64,000 bases of DNA from Pyropia haitanensis (GCA_008729055.1 SDUX01000006.1:753501-817500); one strand, 5' to 3'. Shown: positions 43,859 to 55,038, counted from the stretch's first letter. Notes: generated by a model not told the origin, from the letters alone. Made by a program: numbers and translations.

Positions 43859-45471
43859 TTAACAGCAACCGCCCGACGACTTCACTTCCGCATCCCTGGA
43901 CGACACGTTGACCCCACCACGGTTGTCCTTGTTCGTGGCCGGCTGGAAAGAGGTGCTCGCCTTGATTTCCGTCGCCATTGTCAAGAAGGCCGACTCGACG
44001 TTTTCCGCGGTCTTGGCGGACGTCTCCAGGAACTTGATGCCAAGCGAGTCGGCAAACTCCTTGGCCACTGCCGTGTCCACCACCTTCTTGGACGTCAGGT
44101 CGTTCTTGTTGCCCACGAGCAGCTTGTTCACGTGCTCCGACGCAAACCGGTCAATCTCCTGCAGCCATGACTTGACGTTGTTGAACGACTCCTGGTCCGT
44201 CACGTCGTACACAATGATAATACCGTGCGCACCACGGTAGTAGGACGAGGTGATGGTGCGAAAGCGCTCCTGGCCGGCCGTGTCCCAGATTTGGAGCTTG
44301 ATGGTCTTGCCGTCCAGCTCAATGGTCCGAATTTTCTACGCCGGCAGCAGCAGCCAGTAAAGCGGTGAGTGGTCCACGACGCGAGAACGCAGCCACAGAC
44401 GACGCGCACAACAGACAAGAGGTGACCCATAATGCCGCCACCACAGATAGCCGACGGGACCACCGCGGAAAGCAAGGCAACAAAGCACAACAGCCAAGGG
44501 GACAATCAAGCCGCCACAAACCAAGATACAGGTGTCAGCAACACAGGAATACAACCAGGGCCTCACCAAGCCGAAGTGAGAGACGTGCGTGACGGCACAT
44601 CCCACAGTACAACGCCCACGCGAGCAGAAAGCTCAGAAAAAAAGGAAACGTACAAAGTCGACGCCAATGGTGGAGATGTAGCTTTCCGTGTATGTGTCGT
44701 CCGCGAAGCGCAACAACAGAGCAGACTTCCTGTTGCGCGGGCAGCCAGTCAATTTGCAGCAGCCAGCAAGCGCAGAGAGCGTCGGGACGCACACACAAAG
44801 ACAAGACTGTCAGCACGTGACACCTTACCACGACCAGAACAGCACTGGCACATCACGACGGCACGGCGCCACACAGGACACTGTCGCCACACAGGCACAC
44901 GCTCAGGCGCCCCTACCAGCGTCACCGAAAAACGTACCCGACGGATGAGTCCCCGATCAGGAGCAGCTTGAACAGGTAGTCACTGCGCGCAGCAACCGCC
45001 AGACACACAAGCGGCACGAGGGGAAAAGAACAGACACGCACGAAAAGGCGAAGGGGGGCCAGGGGCATGGCAATGACAAGGACAAAATCCGCATGGGAAA
45101 AAAAAACAGTCAGCACCACGCAGAGATCCCCTGGCCCGCTCTACGCGGGGCGCCAACGGAGCGCGTATGAAGCCACTGCCAGCGGCCAGTGCCCAGCGCG
45201 CGCATGGTGACAAGGGTAGCTGCGACAAGGGTGGCTACGATAGTGTGTTCCGCCACCATCCGCCGACAGCGCGACGGCACTCGTGGGGCGCGCCCCTATC
45301 GCAACGCCCGGCCGCCGCCGCGCGGGACCATGTTCGGCCGCCGCCACGCGGGACCATGTTCGGCCGCCGGCCGCCAAGACGGCCGGGCCAACGGTGAGGG
45401 GGGCGCAGCCAGATCACCGCGCGCAGGGAAACCGACGGCGGGGTCCGCCCAACGTACTACTCCGCGTTCAT
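43859..45471 (-). CDS. RAB1: Rab1/Ypt1-type small GTPase
   Basis: Four exons, 45471-45458 (14 bases), 44982-44938, 44729-44654 and 44335-43859, join in phase to 203 aa, the usual Rab1 length. All three donors are GTACGT. Motifs: [18 protein letters not shown] (P-loop, split by intron 2), [19 protein letters not shown] (switch I and effector loop), [20 protein letters not shown] (switch II), [28 protein letters not shown] (G4), [16 protein letters not shown] (G5) and a C-terminal GGCC for double geranylgeranylation. Rab1 controls ER-to-Golgi vesicle tethering on membranes. Sequence identity to Rab1 of other eukaryotes is very high through the G domain. The start is fixed by the MNAEYDYLFK N-terminus and good context (CACCATGAA). 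The gene is lower in GC and free of long runs. Confidence 0.97.
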
Positions 45472-46912
45472 GGTGACGACGCCGGTCACCGCGTCAAGGC
45501 CACACCGCAGGGGCAAGAAGCCCGTCAGCAGGGGCGACACGGGCAGCCGCCGCGACCGATCCCCGCCCGCTCCCACGGCAGCAGCCGCGATAGACCGGAG
45601 GCGGGGGGGGGAGGGCAACGCGGAGATGGCGACCCAGCCGCAAGAGTCGGTGTGCAACGGGAGAGGGTGGGGGGGGGGGGGAAAGCAAACGGGGAGGACG
45701 CGAGGGCGGACGGGAGAGGGGGGGGGGTGTGGGAGGAAAAAGCGTGACGCCGTACGCAAGACGCAGAGGCGGTGCTGGCCGCGGAACGAGCGAGTGGCAG
45801 CGGGTGGCAGCGGCACCAAGCCAAGCGACGGGCGTGCCGCTGCGTGGGGCGCACTGCCGCGTGTATGGATGATTGCCACCGAGCGGGTGCTGTCTCGGCT
45901 GAAAACGGTTGGGGCGTCACCCGCACGAGCGTGGGCGGGCGAGGAGAGGGGGGAGGACGGTGGCTGCCGCAGCCGCGCTGCCAGCGGGCTCCCGCCGACC
46001 AGGTCTGGCAGCTGACAGGCCGCGGTTATGCCCGCCACGCCGTGCGCACGCGCGGCGGTGACAGCACATGGGGCGGGCCACTTTGTTGCTTACTGTACCG
46101 CCCGCTGTCTCGCCAGCGTGGTGGAATTTGACGCTTGAGGCAAGAGCCCACCACCCGCTTCAAGCACCGGCGCCCCATTCGGCGAGGCGCCCCGCGCCGC
46201 CGCCGACGGCCTGGCGCGTCCATCCCGCTCGCGATGCGCCCCTCCCCGCGGGCGCCGCTGCCACCGTCATCCCGCCGCCGCCCTCCCCGCCGTGGCTCCC
46301 TGCCGCGGTTGTGGGCAGCGACGGCGCGGGGACAACAGTGCGCGGTGGGGCGACGCGCGTCTTCGCCAATGGCGGGTCGGCGGCGGCATTGGCGTCGCAT
46401 CTCTGCCACCACCACCACCACCACCAACAAGCGGCGGCAACTCGTGCCGCACGCTCTCCATTCCTCCCGCCCGCCGCGGCCGCCCGCGGCCGGTGGCCAC
46501 CGCCTGCCAGTCGGCTGGGACGAACGCCCTCACCCCCTCTCCCCTCCCTGTTTAGGTCCGTGCCACCCCTGTTCGCGTCACCTGGACGGCAGTCATACGC
46601 CACTCGACGCCCTGACCGCTGTGGCCCCACGTTGCTTTCCCGTGCCCTCACCCGGCAGCGCCCATCTCGGCTGTGCCTCGCGGGCCGCGACGGGCCATCG
46701 TCCCCTTAGTGGAGGCATTTGTACGACGCTCTGGTCTTTGGTTCGGACAAAGAAGAGAAACACACCTCAAGCGCGGCCGCCGCCCCCTGACCGCCACCAG
46801 CGCCCGTCGGCCGTCTTTTTGGACGGCCGCTCGTCGGCGGCGGCCGCCACCGCCCCCACCACGCCGCCGCCGCCGCCGCCGCCCGCCACACCCCCACCCC
46901 GCCACCCGCTAG
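45472..46912. other. Intergenic, no supported gene
   Basis: 5' flank of Rab1 and 3' flank of the Ser/Gly-rich gene. G runs lie at 45667-45680 and 45718-45727. Open frames on both strands lack domains. Rab1 promoter elements are expected here, but no TATA or CCAAT match stands out. Confidence 0.45.
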
Positions 46913-49900
46913 TCACTGCGGCGGCGGCGCCGCTCCCGCCCGCGGCGCGCCCCCCCCCGCCGCCTCCGCCACCCGCCCCGCCAGCCGCGGCACCGCCGCC
47001 ACTGCCGCCGCCGCCACCGCCACCGCCGCCACCGTCCGGCACAGTGGCGCGCCGTCGCAGGATGTCCAGGTCACCCCCCCCCCCCCGCCTCCCCCACGCG
47101 GGGACATCACCCCGGCCGCGTCGCCGCCGCCAACCCCCCGCGGCGACACACCCTCCCACCGCGGGGACGCCACCTCCCCGCGGCACCACCGGTCGTCGGC
47201 GCCGGGGGCGACCGTGCCGGCAGACGCAGCCGCCGCGGCGGCGGCCGCGCGGACGGTCGCGGCGGACGGGTGGGCGTCGCTCAGCGACAGCCGGTCGAGC
47301 AGCTGCAGCGCGGCGGCCGCGCGGGAGCCGCGGAAGCGGCGTTCCCCGCCCCCGCCGCCACCACCGCCGCCGCCGCCACCGCCAAACGCGGCGCCACCGC
47401 CATGGCCAGCAGCGCCGCCGACCGACACCGAGCCCCCACTGGGAGCGACGCCACCGCCGCCGCCGCCGGCAGCCCCCAGCCCCGGCGCCGACGCCGGCCC
47501 GTCGTCGCCGACGGCCGACACCGCACCGGCGGCGCCCCACCAGCCGGGCGCGCTGACGGGTTCGGCGCCCCCACCGCCCGCTCCCCCCGCACTGCCACCT
47601 CCCCCTCCCGCCCGGCCGGCGGCGGTCTTGGACCCCCGTCTCGGGAAGCGGCTGCCCGACTTGGCCAGCCGCCGCGTGCCCGTGCCCGCGGCGGTGACCA
47701 GCGCCGCCGCCGCCGACGCGGCAGCCGCCGCCGCGGCAGTGGCGGCGACTTTGCCGGCTGCCCCGGCTCCGCTTGACGTGAGGAAGAAGCGGCGGGACGA
47801 CGACGCCACCCCTTCCTCCCCGCCACCACCGCCGCCGCCACCGCCGCCGACTAGGCCACTGCTGCCACCGCTGCTGCCGCTACCACCACCGTCACCCCCG
47901 CCACCGCCACCTCCACTCGCGGGGCTCCCCCGGCGGGCATCTGTGGGCGCCGACGGTAAGTGCCCGCGGCTCAGCGGCGGCGGCGCGGGCCGTCCGCCGC
48001 CCGCCCGCAGCGGTAGCGCCGCGCCGCCGCCGGCCGGGCTCTGCTCCCCCACGTCCGCGTTGACGTGGCCACGCAAGCCGCTGCCGCTGCCACTGCCGCC
48101 GCCATAGCTGCTGCTGCTGCCGCCCCCGGTCCAAGCACTACATGAGTGAGGGGCGACGCCGCCGCCGCCCGCGCCGCCGCTGCCGCCACCACCGCCGCCG
48201 CCACCACCGCCGCTGCCGGCGCCGCCCAGCACGCCGTCTGCCGCAGCGGCGAAGCCGCGGGCGCTGCTGTCAACACGTGCAAGCCATCCACGGAGCGAAT
48301 AGGAGTGCGAGTTGGAACTGGCCAGCGGCTGCGGCCGCGCCGCCGCCGCCGTCGCCGACGCCGCCGCCGCTGCCGGACCCACTGGTGGCGGCCCCACCGG
48401 TCGGGCTGTGGCCGCGGCGCTCGCGGCTCCAGCCGACGCGGCGGCGGCAGGTGGGAGGGGGGCGGGTGGACCCGCCGTGGCCGCCGCCGCCGCCGCCGCC
48501 GCCGCCGCTGCCGCCGCCGTCCCCTCTGCCCCGTCTTGGGAAACGATGGACGCCAGCTTGATTACGTCCACCCGCCAGCTCTTGTCCCGCCGCCGCGAGC
48601 CGCTGCGGACCGATGAGCCGAGCGACCGCGGGGAGTGGAGCTTGGGGTGCCGCCACCGCGGCGACGACGGCACCACCGATGCGAGCCGTGCGGCCGCCGC
48701 GCGCACGCCGCCGCTGTCCTTGTCACCCTCTTCGTCGTCATCATCGTCTTCGCTCTCGACGGGCAGCTCCCCCCCCGCTTGCGTCATCCGACCAGCCGCC
48801 TCGGTACGGGCGGCGTGCATGGCCACGACCGCCGCCCGGCGGCGGCTGGCGGTCGCCCGCCGGCTGGCGCGGAGGAGGGCGGCGAGGTCACCCGTCGCGT
48901 ACGACGGGTCATTGTCCACGCAGCAGTCTGTTACGTGGATGAGGCCTTGGGAGGAGCCGGCACTCGACGGGGCCCGCCCGCCGGGGGAAGCCGCCGTCGC
49001 GGCGGTCGCTGTAGCAGGCGCGGCAGAGGGAGCAGGTGACGCGGTAGCGGCGGCGGGTGTGGCGGCGGTGGAGGCGGTGGCGGCGTGCTCTCCTGCTGCG
49101 GTGGCGACTGCGGCCGGCAGCGGAACCTGCGCGCCACAGCTGGGCGCCTCCTCAATGCCGCAGACGCTATTGCCTTTCGCGTCTGCTGGTCGGTCGTCCG
49201 CCCCCGCCGCGCTACGTGACCCCGCCGACGGCGCACCAGCCGGCCGCAGAGCGGCGGCGGCAGGGACGCTCCCGCTGCTCCCCGACGCGGCAAGCCCCCG
49301 CCCCGCCGCCGCGGCCGTCCACCCACCGACCGCGGGCGGCATCGAACCAAGGTACTGGCTGCTCCCGACGCCCCCTGCGGGTGCCCACGGGGGGTGCCGG
49401 CCGCCCCCCCCCCCGCCAGCAGCCCACACCCCCCAGCTGCTGTGGTCAATGCTGTCGCTGCTGACGCTGCTTGCAATGCTCGTCGCGTTGCTCGCGCTGC
49501 TCCACCCGCCAAAGCCCCCCGCCTGGAAGCCAGCCGCATCATCGTCGCCACCGCCACCCTCACCGCCGCCGCCACCACTGCCGCCGTCGACGCTGCTGCC
49601 GCTGCCACTGCTGCTGCCGCGCTCCCCCCCGCTCGCGTCACTGCTGTCCATGCCTCGCAATGAGCCCGACGGCCGCCCTCCCCCCCCTGCATCCCCAAAC
49701 AGCTGCGACGAAGACGCTCGGGCGTTGGACGGCCCCGCCGCCCCCGACCGTAACAGCGCCGCCAGGTGCGCGCTGCTGCCGCCCGTATCGGATGAGTCGT
49801 ACGCGCGCGTCGCGTCGCCCCGGCGCACGGGCACGCAGGCCGACGAGCGGATTGGCGGTGCGGCGTTGGCGCTGCCGCCGGCGGCCCACCGCCGAAGCCG

Positions 49901-50716
49901 CCGCCGCCGTCGGTGGCCGGTGCGGCTGGCGGGAGCGGCGGCGGCATCGGCGGGGGCGGCGGCCGCCGGCCTCTCCTCGGGTGTCGGCACTCGCGCAGGC
50001 GCAGAAACCGGCAGCAGTGCCCCCCCGGCGGCGGCAGGGACGGCGGCACCCCCCCCCCCGGGCGACGGCCCCTCCCCCCCCCCGCGCCAGTTGCACGCGT
50101 CGGCCGCGAGCGACGGGTGGCGGCGATTCACAAACAGCGCGCCACAGCTGCTGTCGCTGTGGGTAGCGCCGCTGGGAGCGGGCGCCCAGCCGCTGCCACT
50201 GACGCCGCTGCTGCTGGTGCTGCTCGCGACGCTGCTCGCGTCGCTCGCCGCGGTCGCTGCCGCCGCCGCCGCCGACGCCGCCGCTACCGACCCCTCCACC
50301 TCAAGCGGCAGCCGCGGTGGCGGCAGCGGCGGCAGCAGCGGCGGCCGCCGCGCCGCCGCCGCCACGGCCGCCGTGGCCGCGTCGTAGAGGCTCAAAGCCG
50401 GGGGCAGAAAGGCGTCCCCACCCGCCGTGTCGTGCACCCCGCCGCGGGGACCGCCAAAGCTCGCCCCCGCACCGCCGCTGCCGCTGCCGCTGCCGCTTCC
50501 GCTCCCACTGCCGCTGCCGCTGCTGCCATGGCTGAGGCCGGAACCGCCACCGCCGTCGCCGCCACCGCACCGGTGGCGGCCGCCCGCGGTGGTGGCGGCG
50601 GCGACGGCGCAGCGCTTGCCACTGACGCCCACGCCCAGCGATAGGAGCTCCCCGTCTCGGTTGGAGAGGGCGCCGCCCGCAACGACACGGGCCGCCTCGG
50701 TGCGGCGGAGCGCCAT
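46913..50716 (-). CDS. Large Ser/Gly/Ala-rich, probably disordered protein, unrecognised
   Basis: 1267 aa from the ATG at 50716 (MALRRTEAARVVAGG; an in-frame GTG-started extension exists upstream). No known domain. The protein alternates Ser/Gly/Ala-rich tracts with short ordered islands: GALSNRDGELLSLGVGVSGK near the N-terminus, THSDSSCGALFVNRRHPSLA, TRAYDSSDTGGSSAHLAALL, LIHVTDCCVDNDPSYATGDL followed by AALLRASRRA, an acidic ESEDDDDDEEGD, a basic WRVDVIKLASIVSQDG segment and RGWLARVDSSARGF. Two islands share the pattern Asp...Ser/Tyr...LAALLR, a possible internal repeat or docking motif. Many Ser/Thr-Pro and Arg-x-x-Ser sites (RRGSK, SPRSLGS, SPRWE) suggest phosphorylation. No frame break is needed. 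A regulatory or scaffold role is a guess. Confidence 0.65.
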   Translation of the reverse strand: MALRRTEAARVVAGGALSNRDGELLSLGVGVSGKRCAVAAATTAGGRHRCGGGDGGGGSGLSHGSSGSGSGSGSGSGSGSGGAGASFGGPRGGVHDTAGGDAFLPPALSLYDAATAAVAAAARRPPLLPPLPPPRLPLEVEGSVAAASAAAAAATAASDASSVASSTSSSGVSGSGWAPAPSGATHSDSSCGALFVNRRHPSLAADACNWRGGGEGPSPGGGGAAVPAAAGGALLPVSAPARVPTPEERPAAAAPADAAAAPASRTGHRRRRRLRRWAAGGSANAAPPIRSSACVPVRRGDATRAYDSSDTGGSSAHLAALLRSGAAGPSNARASSSQLFGDAGGGGRPSGSLRGMDSSDASGGERGSSSGSGSSVDGGSGGGGGEGGGGDDDAAGFQAGGFGGWSSASNATSIASSVSSDSIDHSSWGVWAAGGGGGGRHPPWAPAGGVGSSQYLGSMPPAVGGWTAAAAGRGLAASGSSGSVPAAAALRPAGAPSAGSRSAAGADDRPADAKGNSVCGIEEAPSCGAQVPLPAAVATAAGEHAATASTAATPAAATASPAPSAAPATATAATAASPGGRAPSSAGSSQGLIHVTDCCVDNDPSYATGDLAALLRASRRATASRRRAAVVAMHAARTEAAGRMTQAGGELPVESEDDDDDEEGDKDSGGVRAAAARLASVVPSSPRWRHPKLHSPRSLGSSVRSGSRRRDKSWRVDVIKLASIVSQDGAEGTAAAAAAAAAAAAATAGPPAPLPPAAAASAGAASAAATARPVGPPPVGPAAAAASATAAAARPQPLASSNSHSYSLRGWLARVDSSARGFAAAADGVLGGAGSGGGGGGGGGGSGGAGGGGVAPHSCSAWTGGGSSSSYGGGSGSGSGLRGHVNADVGEQSPAGGGAALPLRAGGGRPAPPPLSRGHLPSAPTDARRGSPASGGGGGGGDGGGSGSSGGSSGLVGGGGGGGGGGEEGVASSSRRFFLTSSGAGAAGKVAATAAAAAAASAAAALVTAAGTGTRRLAKSGSRFPRRGSKTAAGRAGGGGGSAGGAGGGGAEPVSAPGWWGAAGAVSAVGDDGPASAPGLGAAGGGGGGVAPSGGSVSVGGAAGHGGGAAFGGGGGGGGGGGGGERRFRGSRAAAALQLLDRLSLSDAHPSAATVRAAAAAAAASAGTVAPGADDRWCRGEVASPRWEGVSPRGVGGGDAAGVMSPRGGGGGGGVTWTSCDGAPLCRTVAAVAVAAAAVAAVPRLAGRVAEAAGGGAPRAGAAPPPQ

Positions 50717-52380
50717 CCGCGTCGCCGACGCCAACGGCCCCAACCGGTGAGAGAGAGACACGGGTGGACGGGCTGGAGGCGGGCGCCAGAGGGAAAAGGC
50801 GTGCACGGGCGATGCCTTGCTCGTCGCGACGCGGGGTGACAGCCTCCGCCGCGGCCCAAGAAGGGCGTGTGGGAGCAGCGGCGGGGGTGCGTGGGCGACG
50901 GGCCGTCTGCCGTGGCCGCCGCCTCCCCCCGCGCACCGCAGACAGCGGTGATACTCCGCGCAGCGGCCGTGTCTGGGCCAGTCGCGCCACCGCCGCAGTC
51001 AACCACGACCCGTCGGCCACTCGGGCGTCTGCGACTGGGCGGCGCTCGCAATCCCCCCCCCCTCAAACCCCTCTTCCGCCCTAGTGTTTGCCACTGTGTG
51101 TGCGGGGGGTCCCCCCCACACACACCTCTGGGCAAAGGAAGAGCACCCACTGGCCGGGGGTAGGCGGCCGGCCACCCTCGCCAACGCAGTGCGCCCGCCG
51201 CCGCCGCCGCCGCCGCCCGCCGCTCGCCGCCGCCGCCATCGCATCATGGCTGATGATCATCCAGGTGGGGACCCCCCCGGGGAAGGATCTACCCCAGCAC
51301 ACCGCCCGCCGGCGGCACCGGCCAGGCGCGCTGGCCCCGCCGTGGCGGAGCCGCCCCACTGTCTGCGCGCACCCACCCCACCCCCGCCCCCCGCCAAGCC
51401 CCACCCGTACGCCCCCCACTGTGGGGCCTCTCGGCGAACACCACGAGACCAGACACGGCGCGCGGTCGGAAAAAGCAAATGGAACACAGGCAAGCCGGCG
51501 CGCCGTGGACGGCGCGGCGGCCAGCGAGACATTGCGTGGCCATGCAGCTGCAGCGGCGGGGGAGGTAGGGGGAGGGTGACGACACAGGACGGCGGTGGGG
51601 GAGAGGGGCAATAGACATTCATCAGGGGCAGTGGAAGGGGGGTGGGGGGGGAGGGCCGAAACACATAATGGCCAGCGGGAGCAGGAGTGGAACAAAAGGA
51701 AAGGGGGCGGGGGGGGGAGGGCTGAGCGCCGCTGCTCCTCGTCCGTCCCAAGCATCCCTGGCGGGGCGGGTGACGCCCTCTCGGAGCGCCGCCGCCGAGA
51801 GCTCCTCCTCCCACCCCCGGGGGACCACGTGGGCGGCCGGCGGCCGACCGCGTCCACTCGGCCACGTCTTGGTCGCTGCGGCGAGAGGGATAGGGGGTGT
51901 GTGGCATCGGGAGGGGGCGATGCGGTGTGCCGCATCATGAGCACGGACGGCCGCCCACCATGATGAGGATGAATCTGGCGGCTGGCCGGGTGGCCGCTCA
52001 TTCGTGGGCCGCTCCCGCTTGGTGTGGCAGCTTACAGCACTGAGGAGGCCACCTCACTGGAATTCATTGTCCAATTCTTTAGTTACTTGCTTTGTCATTC
52101 CCCCGCAGACTATCGCCGTCGTCCGTTTCCGCGCCCGTGATCCGCCGCGCGGATCTTGGCGCGGACCGTTGGCGAGGCGCCGCCCGCTCGCCCCAACGAG
52201 CGGCCCCACCCTCCTCGCCCAGACCGCCTGCTGCTGGTGGGCGACTCGCCCACCTCCCCCTCCCCCGGTCGCAGCCGGCCCGACCCCGGCACGCCCCCCC
52301 GTCTCCACCCCGCCCGCCACGCACGGCGGTCCCCCCCCGGTCAGCCCCCCCCGCCCCCCCTTCCCCCCCTCCTCCACGCA
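50717..52380. promoter_or_regulatory. Divergent intergenic region with an inverted repeat
   Basis: 1.66 kb between the divergent Ser/Gly-rich gene and the RlmI-like gene. It holds a strong inverted repeat at 51095-51124, low-complexity G/C stretches, and a moderate-GC segment 52020-52110 just upstream of the RlmI-like start. No conserved ORF. Confidence 0.4.
51095..51124. repeat. Short inverted repeat
   Basis: A TGTGTGTG-C-GGGGGG arm meets CCCCCC-CACACACA with a single bulged C and almost no loop. It could extrude as a hairpin or cruciform. It sits about 380 bases upstream of the Ser/Gly-rich gene start. Confidence 0.6.
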
Positions 52381-52851
52381 ATGAGCTCCCCCTGGCGGGC
52401 GGCGGCGGCCTTCCTCCCCCCCCCGCGCCGCTGCTCGCCCGCTTCCGCCCGTCGGCGGCGGGGCGCGCCGCGGCGGCGCCCGCCGCCGTCGCCGCCCCGC
52501 TGGTCGCGGCGCTCCGCGTGTACCCATCGTCGTCGCCACGTAAAGGCGGTGACGGCGGTGGCGGCGGGGGGGGGAGGTCGGCAGACGCCGACGACGCGGC
52601 CGACGGCGGCCGCAGCGGCGGCGGCCGGGGCGGCGGGCGTGGCGGCGGTGGGCCGTGGCGTGGTGGCCGCGGCGGCGGCGGCGGCGGGCGTGGCGGCGGT
52701 GGCGGCGGCGGCGGCGGTGGCGGCGGCGGCGGCGGCGGCGGCACGCGCGCGGCGCGGCGGGCGGGGGTGTCACCCTTTTTTGAAGACGCCCTCCCCGACG
52801 CGGCCCGCCGCGACGCGGCCTGGCCGCGGCCGGCGCCGGGCGCCGCCGCGC

Positions 52852-52897
<46 letters not shown>

Positions 52898-53290
52898 GCG
52901 GCCCGAGCGCCCCCCCCCCCCCCCAGCGCCGCCGAAGTCGCCGACGCGGCCGCCGTCGCGGCGTCGTCCGCCGACGTGGCGGCGTTTGCCGCCGCTGGGC
53001 TCGCGGCGGTCGTCGTCCGCCGTGGCAAGGCGCGCCTCTTCCGTGACGGCGGCAGCCCGCTGGTGTATGGCGGTGCGGTGGCGAGCTTGGTGGCGGGGCG
53101 CGGCGTTGACGCCGCCGCGGTGGGTGTTGGCAGCCCGGTGGGGGTGGTGGACGGGGCGGGGGGGGCGATCGGCTTTGGCGTGTACAACCCAGACAGCCTG
53201 TACCGGGTGCGGCTGCTGCGGCTGCTGGCGCCGCCGCCGCCCCGGCCGGGGGGGGGTGCCGCACCCGCCGCCGCCGCCGCTACGGACGGG

Positions 53291-53321
<31 letters not shown>

Positions 53322-54597
53322 CGGCGGTGCGGGGGGCCAACCCGGCGATTGCGGGCCTGACGCTGGCCGGCGAGGTGCGGCGGCGGCTGGCCGCCGCCGC
53401 CGCCCTCCGCACCCGCCTGGGCCTGCCGGCAACGGACACGACGACCGCGTACCGGCTGGTGAATGGGGAAGGCGACCGCCTCAGCGGCCTCGCCGTTGAC
53501 GTGTACGGGGCGGTGGCGGTGGTGTCGTCGGCGGCGGCGTGGGTGGAAGTCCACCGGCCGCTCATCACCGACGCGCTGCGGGGGGTGCTGCCGGCGGGGA
53601 CGGAGCTGGTGTGGCGCTGGTCGGCGGACCGGCTCAAGCAGGATGGGTGGGCGGCACCGGCTGCGGCGGCCGCCGCCGCCGCCGACACGCCCGCCGCCGC
53701 CACGGGCGGTGCGGCCGACGCGGCGGCCGCCGCCGCGCCGCCCCCCGAGGGCGACGAGACGGAGGTCCTCGAGGCGGGCCTCCGCTTCACCGTCTCCCTC
53801 CGGCGGGGCCAAAAGACCGGCTTTTACGTCGACCAGCGGGAGAACCGGTCGGCGGTGGGCGGCGTGCTGCCGTCACGCGTGGGCGGTCGTCGCGGCGGCC
53901 GCGTCCTCGACGCGTTTTGCTACACGGGCGGCTTTGGCGTCCACGCGCTCGCCGCGGGCGCCGCCGCCGTCACGTTTGTCGACTCGTCGGGGGCGGCGCT
54001 CGCGCTCGCCCGCCGCAACGTGGCCGCCAACTTCCCCGCCGCCGCCGTCGCCACCGCCACCGTGTCGACCACCGCCGGGCTGGTGGCGGACGCGCCGCCG
54101 GCCACCGCCGCCACCGCCGCCACGGCCGGCGATGGGGCGGGCGCCGACGGCGGGGCGGGCGCGGGCGCGGCGGCCACGTTTGTGACGGGCGACGCGGTCG
54201 CGGCGCTCGACGCGCTCGCCGCGGGCGGCGGCGCCAACGCCGCCGGCTTTGACGTTGCCGTCGTGGACCCGCCCAAGCTCGCCCCCACCGCCGCCGCGCT
54301 CGACCGGGCGGCGCGCAAGTACGGGCGCATCAACGCGGCGGCGGTGCGGACGCTGTCGCCGACGCGCGGCGGGGTGCTGATCAGCTGTACGTGCTCGGCG
54401 GCGATGAGCGCCGACGCGGGTCGGTTTATCGATACGGTCCGGTCGGCGGGGCGGGCGGCGGGGCGGGAGCTGAGCCTGCTCCGCGTCGCGGGCGCCGCGG
54501 CGGACCACCCGGTGGACCCGGCCGCGCTGTCGAGCCGCTACTTGACGGTGTGCTGGTTTGCGGTCGGGCCCGCCGAGGGGGGGGGGGGGGGGTGTAG
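52381..54597 (+). CDS. rlmI: RlmI-like rRNA cytosine-5 methyltransferase (PUA + SAM), organelle-targeted
   Basis: ATG 52381 starts MSSPWRAAAAFLPP, then ARFRPSAAGRAAAA, a probable transit peptide. Frame gains of one base at 52416-52424 and 52910-52924 connect it to the long frame. PUA-like domain: LAAVVVRRGKARLFRDGG, SPVGVVDGAGGAIGFGVYNP, DSLYRVRLLRLL. Then YRLVNGEGDRLSGLAVDVYG, the RlmI-type EEHUD region, and the methyltransferase: KTGFYVDQRENR, VLDAFCYTGGFGVHALAAGA, VTFVDSSGAALALARRN, FDVAVVDPPKLAP, GGVLISCTCSAAM (catalytic TCS-type Cys), RYLTVCWFAVGP. Bacterial RlmI makes m5C1962 in 23S rRNA, so an organelle rRNA substrate is inferred. The family ends at LTVCWF...; one base added to the G16 run 54577-54592 puts a stop at 54597 (739 aa). 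Without it the literal frame runs to 54766 through low complexity. Confidence 0.87.
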
Positions 54598-55038
54598 GGG
54601 GAAGCGGCGGCGGCGGCTCCACGGCCGCTGGCGTGGGATGGGCGCACGGTGGGGGCGGGGGGGGGGGGCGGGGGGGAGGGGAGGCTACGGCGAGCACCCG
54701 GCCGGCACATGGGGGTGGCCGTCGACACCAACTGTGGGCGGGCGTACAGCAGCCGCTGCGGGGTAAGGTTTCGGGGCGGCGGCGGCCGCGCGGCGTGCCG
54801 CCGCTGTCAAAAACGCATTCCATCGTCCCCCCCACCTCACAGCCGGGGGCGCTCTCACAGCCCCGCGTCCACGGCCGCCTCCTCTACCACGCCGGCCGCC
54901 CCCCGCCCGGCCTCCCCCCCGACGGTGGGGCCGCCGCCCCTGCTGCTCGAGCCCCCCCTGCTGCTCGAGCCCCCCCGGCTGGCCGACGACCCGGCGCTGC
55001 TGCCGCCGCCGCCACCGCCGTCGGTGCGGCGGCCCCTG

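Noticed and set aside
54598..54766. C-terminal extension of the RlmI-like protein
   Set aside because: Arg/Gly low complexity directly after a G16 run; the family ends just before, and a one-base correction like those elsewhere gives an immediate stop at 54597.
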